Assembly: GCA_937915835.1 (NCBI GenBank)
Contig: CALGHA010000059.1
Coordinates: 1-12,203, forward strand
Direction: 5' to 3'
DNA: 12,203 bases
Source of the DNA: an uncultured Fretibacterium sp.
Lineage (GTDB): Bacteria > Synergistota > Synergistia > Synergistales > Aminobacteriaceae
The notes beneath the pieces were generated by a model. The model made no database searches and was not told the origin of the DNA. It was given only the letters and a program-made list of their open reading frames with translations. The position numbers were made by a program, and so were the translations under genes. Shown piece after piece: positions 1 through 6,927 of the stretch; within the stretch, counting starts at the first letter, position 1, and each line of letters begins with the position of its first letter.

Positions 1-576
1 GAAATCGAAGAAGAAAACGGAGATGACTGGGATATTTCTTCGCTCGGTGCACTCAGTGAAGCCGCTTCAATTCCTGATGATGAGCCTGAAAATATTACAC
101 CCCAAGAAACACCGACAACTATAATCATGGATAAATCAGAACAAGCAGAACAGGAGAAAACTATGGGTATTCGCGAAAAATTAGCAGAACGTAAAAATGC
201 CGCATCAGCAAAGAAATCTTCAACGTCATCTTCATCTTCTTCATCAGGAGGCTCACGAGGAGGCTTATTACTTCCGATTTTACTGGGCTTGCTCTTATTG
301 TTGGGAGGAGTTATTGCTTGGCAGCTTCACCAGATTTCCGACAAGATTACGCTGGCAATGATGAACTCGGCAGGATTTGAAAACGTTTCAGGCTTCGAGG
401 CTCCTCCGTCTTATGACTACACGATTGACTTTATTCTTGACCCGAATATCGCTGAACGAATGGCCTCAAGAGGACGTGAAGGCTGGCAGGTTGTCGGCTC
501 AAGACGAACTCAGGACAGCACGAGCGGACAATACGGCTATGAATTTATCTTTATGCGCAGAAGATCAGGACGGTAA
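1..576 (+). CDS. Single-pass membrane protein with DUF4177-like C-terminus (5' end outside window)
   Basis: The frame is open from the first base of the window to TAA at 574-576, so the gene probably begins upstream. In order, the visible protein has an acidic, Pro/Thr-rich stretch (about 50 residues), a charged segment, a Ser-rich run, one hydrophobic helix (about bases 262-330; GGLLLPILLGLLLLLGGVIAW is its core) and a soluble end of about 60 residues. That end has the pattern of DUF4177-type small domains: a YDYTIDFI strand, then RGREGWQVVGS, then a closing GYEFIFMRR strand. Function is unknown. An ATG at 163 preceded by AGGAG could start a shorter 137-aa protein. I prefer the long form because the upstream 42 codons read as protein-like sequence, while the other two forward frames stop or look non-coding. 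The gene sits 3 bases ahead of ftsY, so the two are probably co-transcribed. Confidence 0.7.
   Translation, partial: EIEEENGDDWDISSLGALSEAASIPDDEPENITPQETPTTIIMDKSEQAEQEKTMGIREKLAERKNAASAKKSSTSSSSSSSGGSRGGLLLPILLGLLLLLGGVIAWQLHQISDKITLAMMNSAGFENVSGFEAPPSYDYTIDFILDPNIAERMASRGREGWQVVGSRRTQDSTSGQYGYEFIFMRRRSGR
152..165 (+). promoter_or_regulatory. Possible internal ribosome binding site and ATG
   Basis: AGGAG at 152-156 lies 6 bases before the in-frame ATG at 163-165. This is the best-spaced start signal in the first gene and would give a protein that begins MGIREKLAERK just ahead of the membrane helix. It may be a chance product of Glu/Gln codons within a longer gene. Confidence 0.35.
217..246 (+). 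repeat. Serine-codon (TCT/TCA) tract
   Basis: Ten consecutive codons are TCT, TCA or ACG and encode nine Ser and one Thr just before the membrane helix of the first gene. It is a low-complexity linker that could vary in length between strains through slippage by whole codons. Confidence 0.75.
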
Positions 577-579
577 AGC

Positions 580-1497
580 ATGGCATTCTTCAAGAAATTA
601 CGAGAGAGCTTGAAAGGTGTACGCGAAAAATGGAGTTCAGGGCTTGCAAAGTTATTCAGTTCGGGAAAATTCGACGCGGATTTTTGGGACAATCTCGAGG
701 AGAAATTAATTGCCGGCGACACTGGATTTGAATTTACCGAAGAGATTATCGATTTCCTGAAAGACGAGGCCAAGCGCAAGAAGATTAATAATCCTGCTGA
801 CCTGAAAGATATTTTTGTTGCTAAAATCGCTGGGGAATTAAACTCTGTGCCTGGAATGGGAAAAAGTTTTAATCTCGCAAATAAACCTCTTGTCCTATTA
901 TTGGCCGGAGTCAACGGGAGCGGTAAAACGACATCAGCCGGAAAATTAGCCGCAATGTACTCAAATCAAGGGAAAAAAGTAATCATGGCCGCCGCAGATA
1001 CTTTTAGAGCCGCCGCAGTCGAACAGCTCAAAATTTGGGGAGAACGTTCAAATGTCCGTGTAATCGCTCAAGGTCAGGGAAGTGATCCTGCCGCAGTAGC
1101 TTTTGACGCATGGAAAGCCGCAGAAAGTTCAAACTCAGACTTGTTAATCGTCGACACAGCAGGAAGATTACATGATAAACATAATCTCATGGAAGAGTTG
1201 CGAAAAATTCACAGGATATTATTGCGTGAGGCCGGAAGTGAGAGGCTCGAAGTCGTTCTTGTGCTTGACGCGGTGTTAGGGCAAAACTCAGTTGCTCAGG
1301 CTGAAACGTTCAACAAAATTATTCCCGTGTCGTCGATAATCTTAACGAAATATGACAATACAGCAAAAGGCGGCGTTGTAATCTCGATCGCGAGAAAGTT
1401 AAACGTCCCAGTGAGATTTATAGGCTTGGGAGAAGGCGCGGAAGACCTGAATAACTTTGACGCTGAGGACTTCGCTAATGCCCTCATGGAAAATTAA
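580..1497 (+). CDS. ftsY: Signal recognition particle receptor FtsY
   Basis: SRP-dependent protein targeting: FtsY docks the ribosome-SRP complex at the inner membrane through paired GTPase domains with Ffh. The 305-aa protein has a short basic N-terminus (MAFFKKLRESLKG, a membrane-binding helix), then the helical N domain (about 30-90) and the GTPase G domain (about 100-305). Visible motifs are the P-loop GVNGSGKTT at 110-118, DTFRAAA at 140-146, DTAGR at 192-196, TKYD at 256-259 and the closing GLGEGAEDL at 282-290. There is no long acidic A domain, as in many non-enteric FtsY proteins. Two motifs are off-consensus: TKYD where TKLD is usual, and DAVLGQN (230-236) where DATTGQN or DGTTGQN is usual. 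ATG lies 3 bases after the upstream stop with a modest AGGA before it, so translational coupling is likely. Confidence 0.96.
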   Translation: MAFFKKLRESLKGVREKWSSGLAKLFSSGKFDADFWDNLEEKLIAGDTGFEFTEEIIDFLKDEAKRKKINNPADLKDIFVAKIAGELNSVPGMGKSFNLANKPLVLLLAGVNGSGKTTSAGKLAAMYSNQGKKVIMAAADTFRAAAVEQLKIWGERSNVRVIAQGQGSDPAAVAFDAWKAAESSNSDLLIVDTAGRLHDKHNLMEELRKIHRILLREAGSERLEVVLVLDAVLGQNSVAQAETFNKIIPVSSIILTKYDNTAKGGVVISIARKLNVPVRFIGLGEGAEDLNNFDAEDFANALMEN

Positions 1498-1500
1498 TTC

Positions 1501-2418
1501 GTGAATAACTTAACGCCCGAATCCACATTAATATATTTATTGCGTATTCTCTTCGGTTCAGCTGTTGATTACGCCGTGTATATTCCTGACTCCGGAGACG
1601 TAATAATTCTCACGAAAGGCCAGCTTGTATTTCTTGTTGAGCGGGGTTGTGCTGACGCTATGATAAAAACTCTTCCTCAGCTGGTCAAACGCAATATCAT
1701 AATGCCGATTAATCCCGAAGAGATTGAATATCCTCAAGAAGTCCGAGCAATTTACGTTGAGACTGCCGGGACGTTCATAAATACTCTGGAAGCTGCATTG
1801 TCGCCAGATGAGCCGCAATATCCTGAATGGTGGAATGCTCCTGTTCCTTTTGCAATTTCTTCACGAGGAGTTTTACGCTTAAACGAGACAGCAAGAAAAA
1901 TGTTCGGTCAAGGTCTTGAAAAATTAAACGCTCAAGAATTGCCTGAACGCGACGAATTTATCGTGAGGCTTGAAGGGACAAACGGCGCGAGATTTATAGC
2001 TTTCAGGAAGTTACGGCCGGGAATTTTCACGATTGATGACTGCACGAATGACTTGAACGACGCTCAAGATATAACTTGGTGGGCCGCCGTCGGTCAAGCG
2101 TGGGTGCGTGAGATTGAAGCTCAAGGGGGAAAATGGCAGAGACTTGATGAGCCGCCTGAAGGAAAAACTAAGGGATTTCGTGCGTGTGAATGGAACGGAG
2201 AATTGCAAGGCTATCTTGATATTGATATGCCGTCAAGAAAGAAAGATAAAGTTCCTGAGAAAAAGAAAGTTGAAGCTCCTGAACCTCAGAATAATAACCC
2301 GGAAATTCAGGAGCCTATTCAGCCTGAGCCTATGCCTGAGCTTATTCATGATGACGTTATCGACAGAATTGGCCCGCAAGCTATGGGATTGTTAGCGGCA
2401 GGAAATCAATATATCTAG
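1501..2418 (+). CDS. Hypothetical protein with possible PAS-like middle and Pro/Glu-rich tail
   Basis: I do not recognise this family. The 305-aa protein starts at GTG, 3 bases after the ftsY stop, with no strong Shine-Dalgarno, so it probably depends on coupling to ftsY. It has no signal peptide or membrane helix. Residues 1-105 form a mixed alpha/beta segment (VDYAVYIPDSGDVIILTKG). Residues about 115-182 carry a motif reminiscent of a PAS fold (FAISSRGVLRLNETARKMFG, then a beta-rich stretch ending GIFTIDD). Residues 190-245 are Trp-rich (ITWWAAVGQAW, then GGKWQRLDEPPEG). Residues 246-280 are a low-complexity K/P/E/Q linker, followed by a short C-terminal helix. The spacing argues for co-expression with ftsY, but not for a shared function. 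The PAS suggestion is weak. Confidence 0.75.
   Translation: MNNLTPESTLIYLLRILFGSAVDYAVYIPDSGDVIILTKGQLVFLVERGCADAMIKTLPQLVKRNIIMPINPEEIEYPQEVRAIYVETAGTFINTLEAALSPDEPQYPEWWNAPVPFAISSRGVLRLNETARKMFGQGLEKLNAQELPERDEFIVRLEGTNGARFIAFRKLRPGIFTIDDCTNDLNDAQDITWWAAVGQAWVREIEAQGGKWQRLDEPPEGKTKGFRACEWNGELQGYLDIDMPSRKKDKVPEKKKVEAPEPQNNNPEIQEPIQPEPMPELIHDDVIDRIGPQAMGLLAAGNQYI
2272..2343 (+). repeat. Pro-Glu-rich imperfect repeat in coding sequence
   Basis: Runs of CCTGAA, CCTGAG and CAGCCTGAG encode a PEPQ / QEPIQPEPMPE stretch near the 3' end of the gene after ftsY. It is probably a flexible linker and a candidate for length variation. Confidence 0.5.
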
Positions 2419-3542
2419 AGCGTAATTCTTATCCTGTTAAGCCCGTCAGCAAAATCATAATTAATTTCACGAGCAATCCTTTTCAGCATAATAATTCCTA
2501 AATGAGCGTTATCATCGTCTTCATTATTTTCTTCATCAAGATTAAGCTCAAAGGGATTAAATTTTTTCCCGGAACTCGTTAAATTTATTTCTGTCGATGA
2601 GTCAGCTTCGGAATATGAGATTTCCAGACCAATTTTCACAGGATTATTATTACTCTCATAACATCCGGCGAGAATTTCATAGATTAACTCCTCACAGCAA
2701 AGTTCAAGGCGATATGAAAGTTTTGAACTCAGGCCGTATTTTTCCCCGAAGTCGTGAATTCCTCCCTGCATTTCCAGCAAGTCAAAGTCCCTTCGTGTAA
2801 TCTCATACGCAAAAAACTTTAATTTCCGGATAAACGCAATAGTCTTCTCTTTCTTGGGACTGTCAAAAATTTCCGTCGGAGTTCCCTGCTCGTAAATTCC
2901 TTTGTCGGCGAAAAATAATATTCTATTAGCAACTTCACGGGCAAAATTCATCTCATGAGTTACGATTAACATTGTCATGTCCTGTTTAGCCAGCATTCTT
3001 ATCATCGCTAAAACTTCACCGACCATCGTAGGATCTAATGCGCTCGTAGGCTCATCGAACAATAAAACTTTCGGGCTCATCATGAGTGAACGGCAAATTG
3101 CAATCCTCTGCTGTTGACCTCCTGACAAATTCGCGGGCATTGAGTGAACTTTTGACGTTAAGCCAACTTTTGAGAGCCAATCCATAGCTTGAGCCTTTGC
3201 TTCAGATTTATTCATTCCCAGAAGTTTAACGGGAGCGACGCATAAATTTTCGAGAACGTTCATATGCGAGAATAAATAAAATTTCTGATAGACCATTCCC
3301 ATTTTCCGACGGATTTTATTGACGTCAGCATTCTTCGCCGTAATTTCCTCGCCATCGATAAAGATTTTTCCGGAGTCAGGCCTCTCTAAAAGCTCAAGCG
3401 ACCGGAGAAATACACTTTTTCCGCAACCTGAGCCGCCGATTATCGCAATTCGTTCTCCTTCATTGACATCGAGATTAAGATTTTCGAGAACTTGAAGACT
3501 TCCGAAGGACTTGCATAAATTTTTTACAGTGATTAAGCTCAT
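2415..3542 (-). CDS. Amino-acid-type ABC transporter ATPase fused to degenerate HATPase domain
   Basis: This is the cytoplasmic ATPase that should power the importer encoded just upstream. Residues 1-242 are a complete polar-amino-acid (GlnQ/HisP) type ABC domain: Walker A GGSGCGKS (36-43), Q-loop Q86, signature LSGGQQQR (139-146), Walker B LLFDEP (160-165) and switch His196. A family member normally ends near residue 240-250. This one continues for about 125 residues that match an RsbW-type HATPase (GHKL) fold: helix CCEELIYEI (282-290), G1-like SSGKKFNPF (323-331) and G2-like HLGIIMLKRI (347-356). The N-box Asn is Glu289 and the G1 Asp is Ser323, so ATP binding there is unlikely. The acidic insert DEENNEDDD (336-344) replaces the ATP lid. 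ATG overlaps the permease stop by 4 bases (ATGA), so translation is coupled. The ABC assignment is firm; the degenerate-HATPase reading comes from alignment by eye. Confidence 0.93.
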   Translation of the reverse strand: MSLITVKNLCKSFGSLQVLENLNLDVNEGERIAIIGGSGCGKSVFLRSLELLERPDSGKIFIDGEEITAKNADVNKIRRKMGMVYQKFYLFSHMNVLENLCVAPVKLLGMNKSEAKAQAMDWLSKVGLTSKVHSMPANLSGGQQQRIAICRSLMMSPKVLLFDEPTSALDPTMVGEVLAMIRMLAKQDMTMLIVTHEMNFAREVANRILFFADKGIYEQGTPTEIFDSPKKEKTIAFIRKLKFFAYEITRRDFDLLEMQGGIHDFGEKYGLSSKLSYRLELCCEELIYEILAGCYESNNNPVKIGLEISYSEADSSTEINLTSSGKKFNPFELNLDEENNEDDDNAHLGIIMLKRIAREINYDFADGLNRIRITL

Positions 3543-4213
3543 GAAATCTCTCCTGTTCGTCTCGTCTGGAAATAATCACTCAATGCGAAAATCCCGTGAA
3601 TAATATATGCTAATCCTAGATAAATTATCATGCCGATTATTATCGTAATCATTGGCTGCATTGTCCGTGAAGCTATGTTATTGATGACGCGCGTTAAATC
3701 CGTGATTGAGACGTAACCGACAACGCTTGTCCATTGGATTAAGTTTATCGTCGTTGATTGATAGACGGGCTTAGCAATTCTGATTACCTGCGGAAGAGTT
3801 ACGAGCCTGAAAGCCTGCCACGCTGAAAATCCCAGAGTTCTGGCCGCCTCAACTTGTCCGTAATCCGTAGCGTCAATCGACGCCCTGAGTAATTCGGCAA
3901 TATGTGCAGCAACGTTCAGCGAGAAAGTTATTATTGCTATCGTCTCAGCTTCAAGGCTTGAACGCGCGAAAATTCCGTAATACATCAGCATTAACAGCAT
4001 TAAGACGGGTGAACCACGAAGGATTAAGATATAGACGCTCGATATGAACCTGAAAATTTTAACTCTCGACATTCTCAGCATACACACGAACGCGCCTAAA
4101 ATTGTGCCGATAATCAGCGAGAAGCAGGAAATTCTGAGTGTTGCAAGAAGCCCGTTAAATATGACTTTATACGAGCCGCCCTGAATTAGTATTCTATAAA
4201 GTATCTCGTTCAT
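3539..4213 (-). CDS. Polar amino acid ABC transporter permease (HisM/GlnP family)
   Basis: Inner-membrane channel subunit of the importer, probably acting as a homodimer because no second permease gene is nearby. The 224-aa length is normal for the family. It has about five membrane helices (roughly 20-45, 55-80, 90-110, 160-180, 187-212). RGSPVLMLL at 66-74 matches the family's RGTPxxxQL segment. The EAA loop that contacts the ATPase is at about 118-141 (DYGQVEAARTLGFSAWQAF). The start lies 5 bases after the binding-protein stop, with only a weak GGA upstream, and the stop overlaps the ATPase start. Three binding-protein genes precede it, so it may serve several receptors. The substrate cannot be read from the sequence. 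Confidence 0.93.
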   Translation of the reverse strand: MNEILYRILIQGGSYKVIFNGLLATLRISCFSLIIGTILGAFVCMLRMSRVKIFRFISSVYILILRGSPVLMLLMLMYYGIFARSSLEAETIAIITFSLNVAAHIAELLRASIDATDYGQVEAARTLGFSAWQAFRLVTLPQVIRIAKPVYQSTTINLIQWTSVVGYVSITDLTRVINNIASRTMQPMITIIIGMIIYLGLAYIIHGIFALSDYFQTRRTGEIS

Positions 4214-4218
4214 GATTA

Positions 4219-5082
4219 TTATTCCGTGTCAGTCATTGTAACGTGAAAGAATTTATCCCAGTTCAAATATGGCACCGACAAAATTACATCATCAGGAACA
4301 TCCGGCTGATTATTGAGATTTTTGTTGACCTCATACCAGAAAACTATATCAGCACGTCCAGACACTAATGCGGCAGTTCGTGCTCCAGCATTAATATTGA
4401 GAAGGGAAATATTCACGTGAAGTCTTCGGCCAATTTCAGCCAGAACAGCAACGTTATAACCATCAGGAAGGCCGTCTTCTCCGATAAAGTCAACCGGAGG
4501 CAAATCACCAGTAACAGCAACTTTCACCGTCGGGGCATCATCATAACGCTCAAATTTAATCCGCTTCTCTTTGTTGCGCTGTTTCCTGTTAATGCCGTAA
4601 ATCTCATCATAGCTCTCATCCTCAGGAATATTCTTCACGTATTTATACTCAAGGTTGATTAACGTGTAATCGCTCAGCATTGAGTTCAAGGCCTCGTTCC
4701 ATTTGTCGCGTAAAGCCGTATTCTCCTTCATGAAGCCGAAGCATAAACCCATTTTCCCCGAACTTGATATGCAACATCGTGAATAATTGTAATTGACTTT
4801 CAGCAGGTAATCAGCGACGAAATCAGGCAAAATCATCTCGTCAATCTCGCCCCTGTTCAGAGCCATCTGCATTTGCGTCAACGTGTCGTAAAATTTTGCT
4901 TTGCTCGATGTGTGATCTCCGCCGAGAATTACCCAGCCCCCAGTTGACCAGGAATTTTTCATCATCATAAAGAACTCGTCAGGTGTCGTCTTAAGCCGTG
5001 ATAAAAAGCCAACATAATCATCATCAGCAAAAGCAGAAGTTGCGACAAGTAATATTGCAAGTGTCAATAAAAATTTCTTCAT
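4219..5082 (-). CDS. Periplasmic solute-binding protein, family 3, lobes in swapped order (paralog 1)
   Basis: Candidate receptor of the ABC importer, exported by a signal peptide (MKKFLLTLAILLVATSAFA, cut before DDDY). I start at ATG 5082, with AAGGAG at 5091-5096 eight bases upstream. GTG and ATG codons at 5091 and 5088 sit on or next to that site and are unlikely starts. The mature protein begins with what is normally the second lobe: FLSRLKTTPDEF, then FYDTLTQMQMALNRGEIDEM (64-83), then a GLCFGFMKEN strand and helix. It ends with the normal first lobe: VKVAVTGDLPPVDFIGEDG (186-204), GYNVAVLAEIGRRL, AALVSGRADIVFWYE and the hinge-like VPYLNWDKFFHV. The linker between lobes (about 150-183) is long and basic here. 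The usual TxxR ligand motif after the DxxF strand is absent, so the ligand may not be an amino acid. Cys-Cys at 103-104 is unique among the three paralogs. Confidence 0.88.
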   Translation of the reverse strand: MKKFLLTLAILLVATSAFADDDYVGFLSRLKTTPDEFFMMMKNSWSTGGWVILGGDHTSSKAKFYDTLTQMQMALNRGEIDEMILPDFVADYLLKVNYNYSRCCISSSGKMGLCFGFMKENTALRDKWNEALNSMLSDYTLINLEYKYVKNIPEDESYDEIYGINRKQRNKEKRIKFERYDDAPTVKVAVTGDLPPVDFIGEDGLPDGYNVAVLAEIGRRLHVNISLLNINAGARTAALVSGRADIVFWYEVNKNLNNQPDVPDDVILSVPYLNWDKFFHVTMTDTE

Positions 5083-5096
5083 AATCATCACTCCTT
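5083..5096 (-). promoter_or_regulatory. Ribosome binding site that sets the paralog 1 start
   Basis: The complement of CTCCTT at 5091-5096 is AAGGAG, eight bases before ATG at 5082-5080. It overlaps an earlier in-frame GTG, which argues for the MKK start shared by all three paralogs. Confidence 0.75.
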
Positions 5097-5144
5097 GAAG
5101 CCCGTATTATCATCTGCAAAGGCAGAACAAAAATTTCATCATCA
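5092..5144 (-). pseudogene. Short relic of a binding-protein signal peptide
   Basis: On the - strand this gap begins with ATGATGATGAAATTTTTG and continues into a stretch resembling the signal-peptide end of paralog 1: in one frame it reads SAFADDNTGF, against SAFADDDYVGF in paralog 1. The MKFL-like start and the SAFADD piece are in different frames, and the centre of the signal peptide is missing. It reads as the remains of a lost fourth paralog or of a recombination joint. It also contains the paralog 1 Shine-Dalgarno. It is short, so the call is tentative. Confidence 0.45.
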
Positions 5145-6020
5145 TCACTCATTAAAATATAATCCCCAAAAATCACTGTTAAAAATTTTCCAGCCGCCTG
5201 ATGAAGCTGCTTCTTTCGTCTTACGCTTTAAGTGAGTAAATTTATCCCATTCGTAATAAGGCTCTGACAAAATTATTCCGTCGGGAACGTCTGCTTGAAC
5301 TTGTGAGGATTTATCAACTTCGTACCAGAAAACTACGTCAACACGTCCTGAAACAAGCGCGGCATTTCTCGCACCAGCATCAATATCAATGAGCTGAATA
5401 TTTTTCTTGAGATAAGCTCCGATTTCAGCGAGAACGGCCGTATTAAATCCCGAAGGTGTTCCGTCAGCGGCGATTAAGTCAATTGGCGGCAAATCTCCTG
5501 TAACAGCAACGCGAATTGTCTCGGCATTGTCAAATTTAGCAAACTTCACGGGTTCAGGGTCATCGATATTATGCGAAGCTATGTAAATTCCTTCGAGAAC
5601 TGAGAGCGTCCAATTGTCGCGTAAATGTCTCAAGGCCTCGTTGAATTTTCCCCGCAATTCCTCACTGTCAGCACGAAACCCGAAAGCTAAGCCCGTTCCT
5701 TTTGAGTGCAGGACTAAAGCAGGAGTGTAATCATTCGTAGCTTTCATGACGTAATCAGCCGTGAAGTCAGGCAAAACCATTTGATTAATCTCGCGGGAGT
5801 TCAAAGCCATTTGCATTGACGTGAGAGTGTCATAGAATTTCACGATGACTTCAAGAATTTCATTGTGAGGAGCAAAAGTTTTTAACCAGGTTTCTGTGAA
5901 TTGTTCTTCCGTAGAGTTTAACTTTGTGAGCATTCCGAGCCGGATAACCTGTTTTTCGAGTGACCCGGCTGAAGTTGAGATTACTGCTAAAATTATTAAC
6001 GCACAAAAAATTTTCTTCAT
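5145..6020 (-). CDS. Periplasmic solute-binding protein, family 3, lobes in swapped order (paralog 2)
   Basis: Second candidate receptor for the importer. The signal peptide is residues 1-20 (MKKIFCALIILAVISTSAGS) with no lipobox, so the protein should be soluble in the periplasm. Lobe-II-type sequence comes first: GMLTKLNSTEEQF (29-41), FYDTLTSMQMALNSREINQM (62-81), LPDFTADYVMK, LAFGFRADSEELRGKFNEAL (111-130). After a short linker comes the lobe-I-type half: IRVAVTGDLPPIDLIAADG (169-187), GFNTAVLAEIGAYL, AALVSGRVDVVFWYE (220-234), EPYYEWDKFTHL. The protein then runs about 22 residues past the ends of its paralogs (EAASSGGWKIFNSDFWGLYF). Its SSGGWKI resembles the STGGWVI near the N-terminus of paralog 1, so the tail may be a recombination scar. 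ATG lies one base after the paralog 3 stop, with AAGGA inside that gene. Confidence 0.88.
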   Translation of the reverse strand: MKKIFCALIILAVISTSAGSLEKQVIRLGMLTKLNSTEEQFTETWLKTFAPHNEILEVIVKFYDTLTSMQMALNSREINQMVLPDFTADYVMKATNDYTPALVLHSKGTGLAFGFRADSEELRGKFNEALRHLRDNWTLSVLEGIYIASHNIDDPEPVKFAKFDNAETIRVAVTGDLPPIDLIAADGTPSGFNTAVLAEIGAYLKKNIQLIDIDAGARNAALVSGRVDVVFWYEVDKSSQVQADVPDGIILSEPYYEWDKFTHLKRKTKEAASSGGWKIFNSDFWGLYFNE

Positions 6021-6021
6021 G

Positions 6022-6909
6022 CTATTTCGTCCTTGTGATGATTAAATCCGTGTCCCATTCGTAATAAGGAACTGAGAGGATTACGCCCGCTGTCGTATCA
6101 CGAACGGCATTTTTCAGCTTGCTTGACTTAATTTTGCTCGTCTCAGTGTTACGATACCAAAATACAACGTCAGCTCGTCCAGACGCAAGAGCCGCTGAAC
6201 GTCCTCCGGCATCAACGCTGATTAATCGCACATTCTTCTTCAGTCTCCGGCCAATTTCTGAGATTATCGCAGTGTTATAGCCCGTAGGTCTTCCGTCAGC
6301 AGCAATAAAATCAATCGGCGGCAAATCTCCTGTTACTGCAACTTTTATCGTCTCAGCTCCTTTGAACTCAGAGAATTTTGCGGCTTCAGGTTCACCGTTA
6401 AGCTCAGTGATGAATTTTTTCCCAAGCCTTGAAAGTGTCCCGTCTTTCCTCATCGCTAATATCGCGTCGTTAAATTCCTTCTGTAACTTTGTGTTACCCT
6501 GCTTAAATCCGAATGAAATCGTCGAAGGCATCATGTTCATTGAGAAGGAAATATCATAGGCAGAATTATTCGAGATTAAATACATTCCGACCGGCTCAGG
6601 TAAAACTATCTCGTCAATCTTCCGTGAACGTAAAGCCATCTGCATTGACAATAACGAATCGTAAAAGTGAACGACACGGCGAGTTTTCACAAGGTCAAGA
6701 ATGAAACTCCCTAACATGTCTTCATTGGCCCCATCACTTTCATCCGAAGGAAATAACGGAGCCATAGACTTGCGCAAATCATCAAGTCCCTCCTGAAACT
6801 CAGCTTCGGTCGTGCCGAGATACGTCAAAATTCCGCTGTCAACAAAATCTTTAGCATAAACAGCACTTGCAATTAACAATAAAAATATGGCGCATAAAAA
6901 CTTTTTCAT
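6022..6909 (-). CDS. Periplasmic solute-binding protein, family 3, lobes in swapped order (paralog 3)
   Basis: First binding protein after the sensor phosphatase. The signal peptide is residues 1-19 (MKKFLCAIFLLLIASAVYA). Lobe-II-type sequence comes first: GILTYLGTTEAEF (26-38), a paralog-specific insert with an acidic stretch (about 48-75), HFYDSLLSMQMALRSRKIDE (81-100), ISFGFKQGNTKLQKEFNDAI (131-150), then DGTLSRLGKKFI. Lobe-I-type sequence follows: IKVAVTGDLPPIDFIAADG (188-206), GYNTAIISEIGRRL, DAGGRSAALASGRADVVFWY (233-252) and the final VPYYEWDTDLIITRTK. The region between FWY and GVILS is longer than in the others (about 253-274) and rich in Lys and Ser. A full AAGGAGG at 6920-6926 precedes ATG by 10 bases and overlaps the phosphatase stop. 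As the best-translated copy, it could be the main receptor. Confidence 0.88.
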   Translation of the reverse strand: MKKFLCAIFLLLIASAVYAKDFVDSGILTYLGTTEAEFQEGLDDLRKSMAPLFPSDESDGANEDMLGSFILDLVKTRRVVHFYDSLLSMQMALRSRKIDEIVLPEPVGMYLISNNSAYDISFSMNMMPSTISFGFKQGNTKLQKEFNDAILAMRKDGTLSRLGKKFITELNGEPEAAKFSEFKGAETIKVAVTGDLPPIDFIAADGRPTGYNTAIISEIGRRLKKNVRLISVDAGGRSAALASGRADVVFWYRNTETSKIKSSKLKNAVRDTTAGVILSVPYYEWDTDLIITRTK

Positions 6910-6919
6910 GATAATAATT

Positions 6920-6927
6920 CCTCCTTA
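6920..6927 (-). promoter_or_regulatory. Strong ribosome binding site overlapping the phosphatase stop
   Basis: The complement of CCTCCTT at 6920-6926 is AAGGAGG. The phosphatase TAA occupies 6925-6927, so ribosomes ending on the phosphatase finish on the binding-protein start signal. Confidence 0.75.

Noticed and set aside
2..124. Frame-2 reading at the left edge as the end of a separate upstream gene
   Set aside because: The peptide is basic and unlike a protein tail. Frame 1 is open throughout and has codon use like the neighbouring genes.
217..246. TCT/TCA repeats as a possible array or regulatory repeat
   Set aside because: The tract is in frame, encodes a Ser linker, and has no spacers.
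537..914. Open frame of 125 codons on the - strand opposite ftsY
   Set aside because: It lies antisense to clearly conserved FtsY sequence and encodes no recognisable domain.
5083..5091. GTG/ATG starts upstream of ATG 5082 for binding-protein paralog 1
   Set aside because: They overlap or directly follow the AAGGAG site. ATG 5082 has correct spacing and gives the MKK start shared by the paralogs.
4496..6342. Near-identical 26-base segments (4496-4521, 5485-5510, 6317-6342) as a dispersed repeat element
   Set aside because: They encode the conserved VAVTGDLPP segment of the three binding-protein paralogs and reflect gene duplication.
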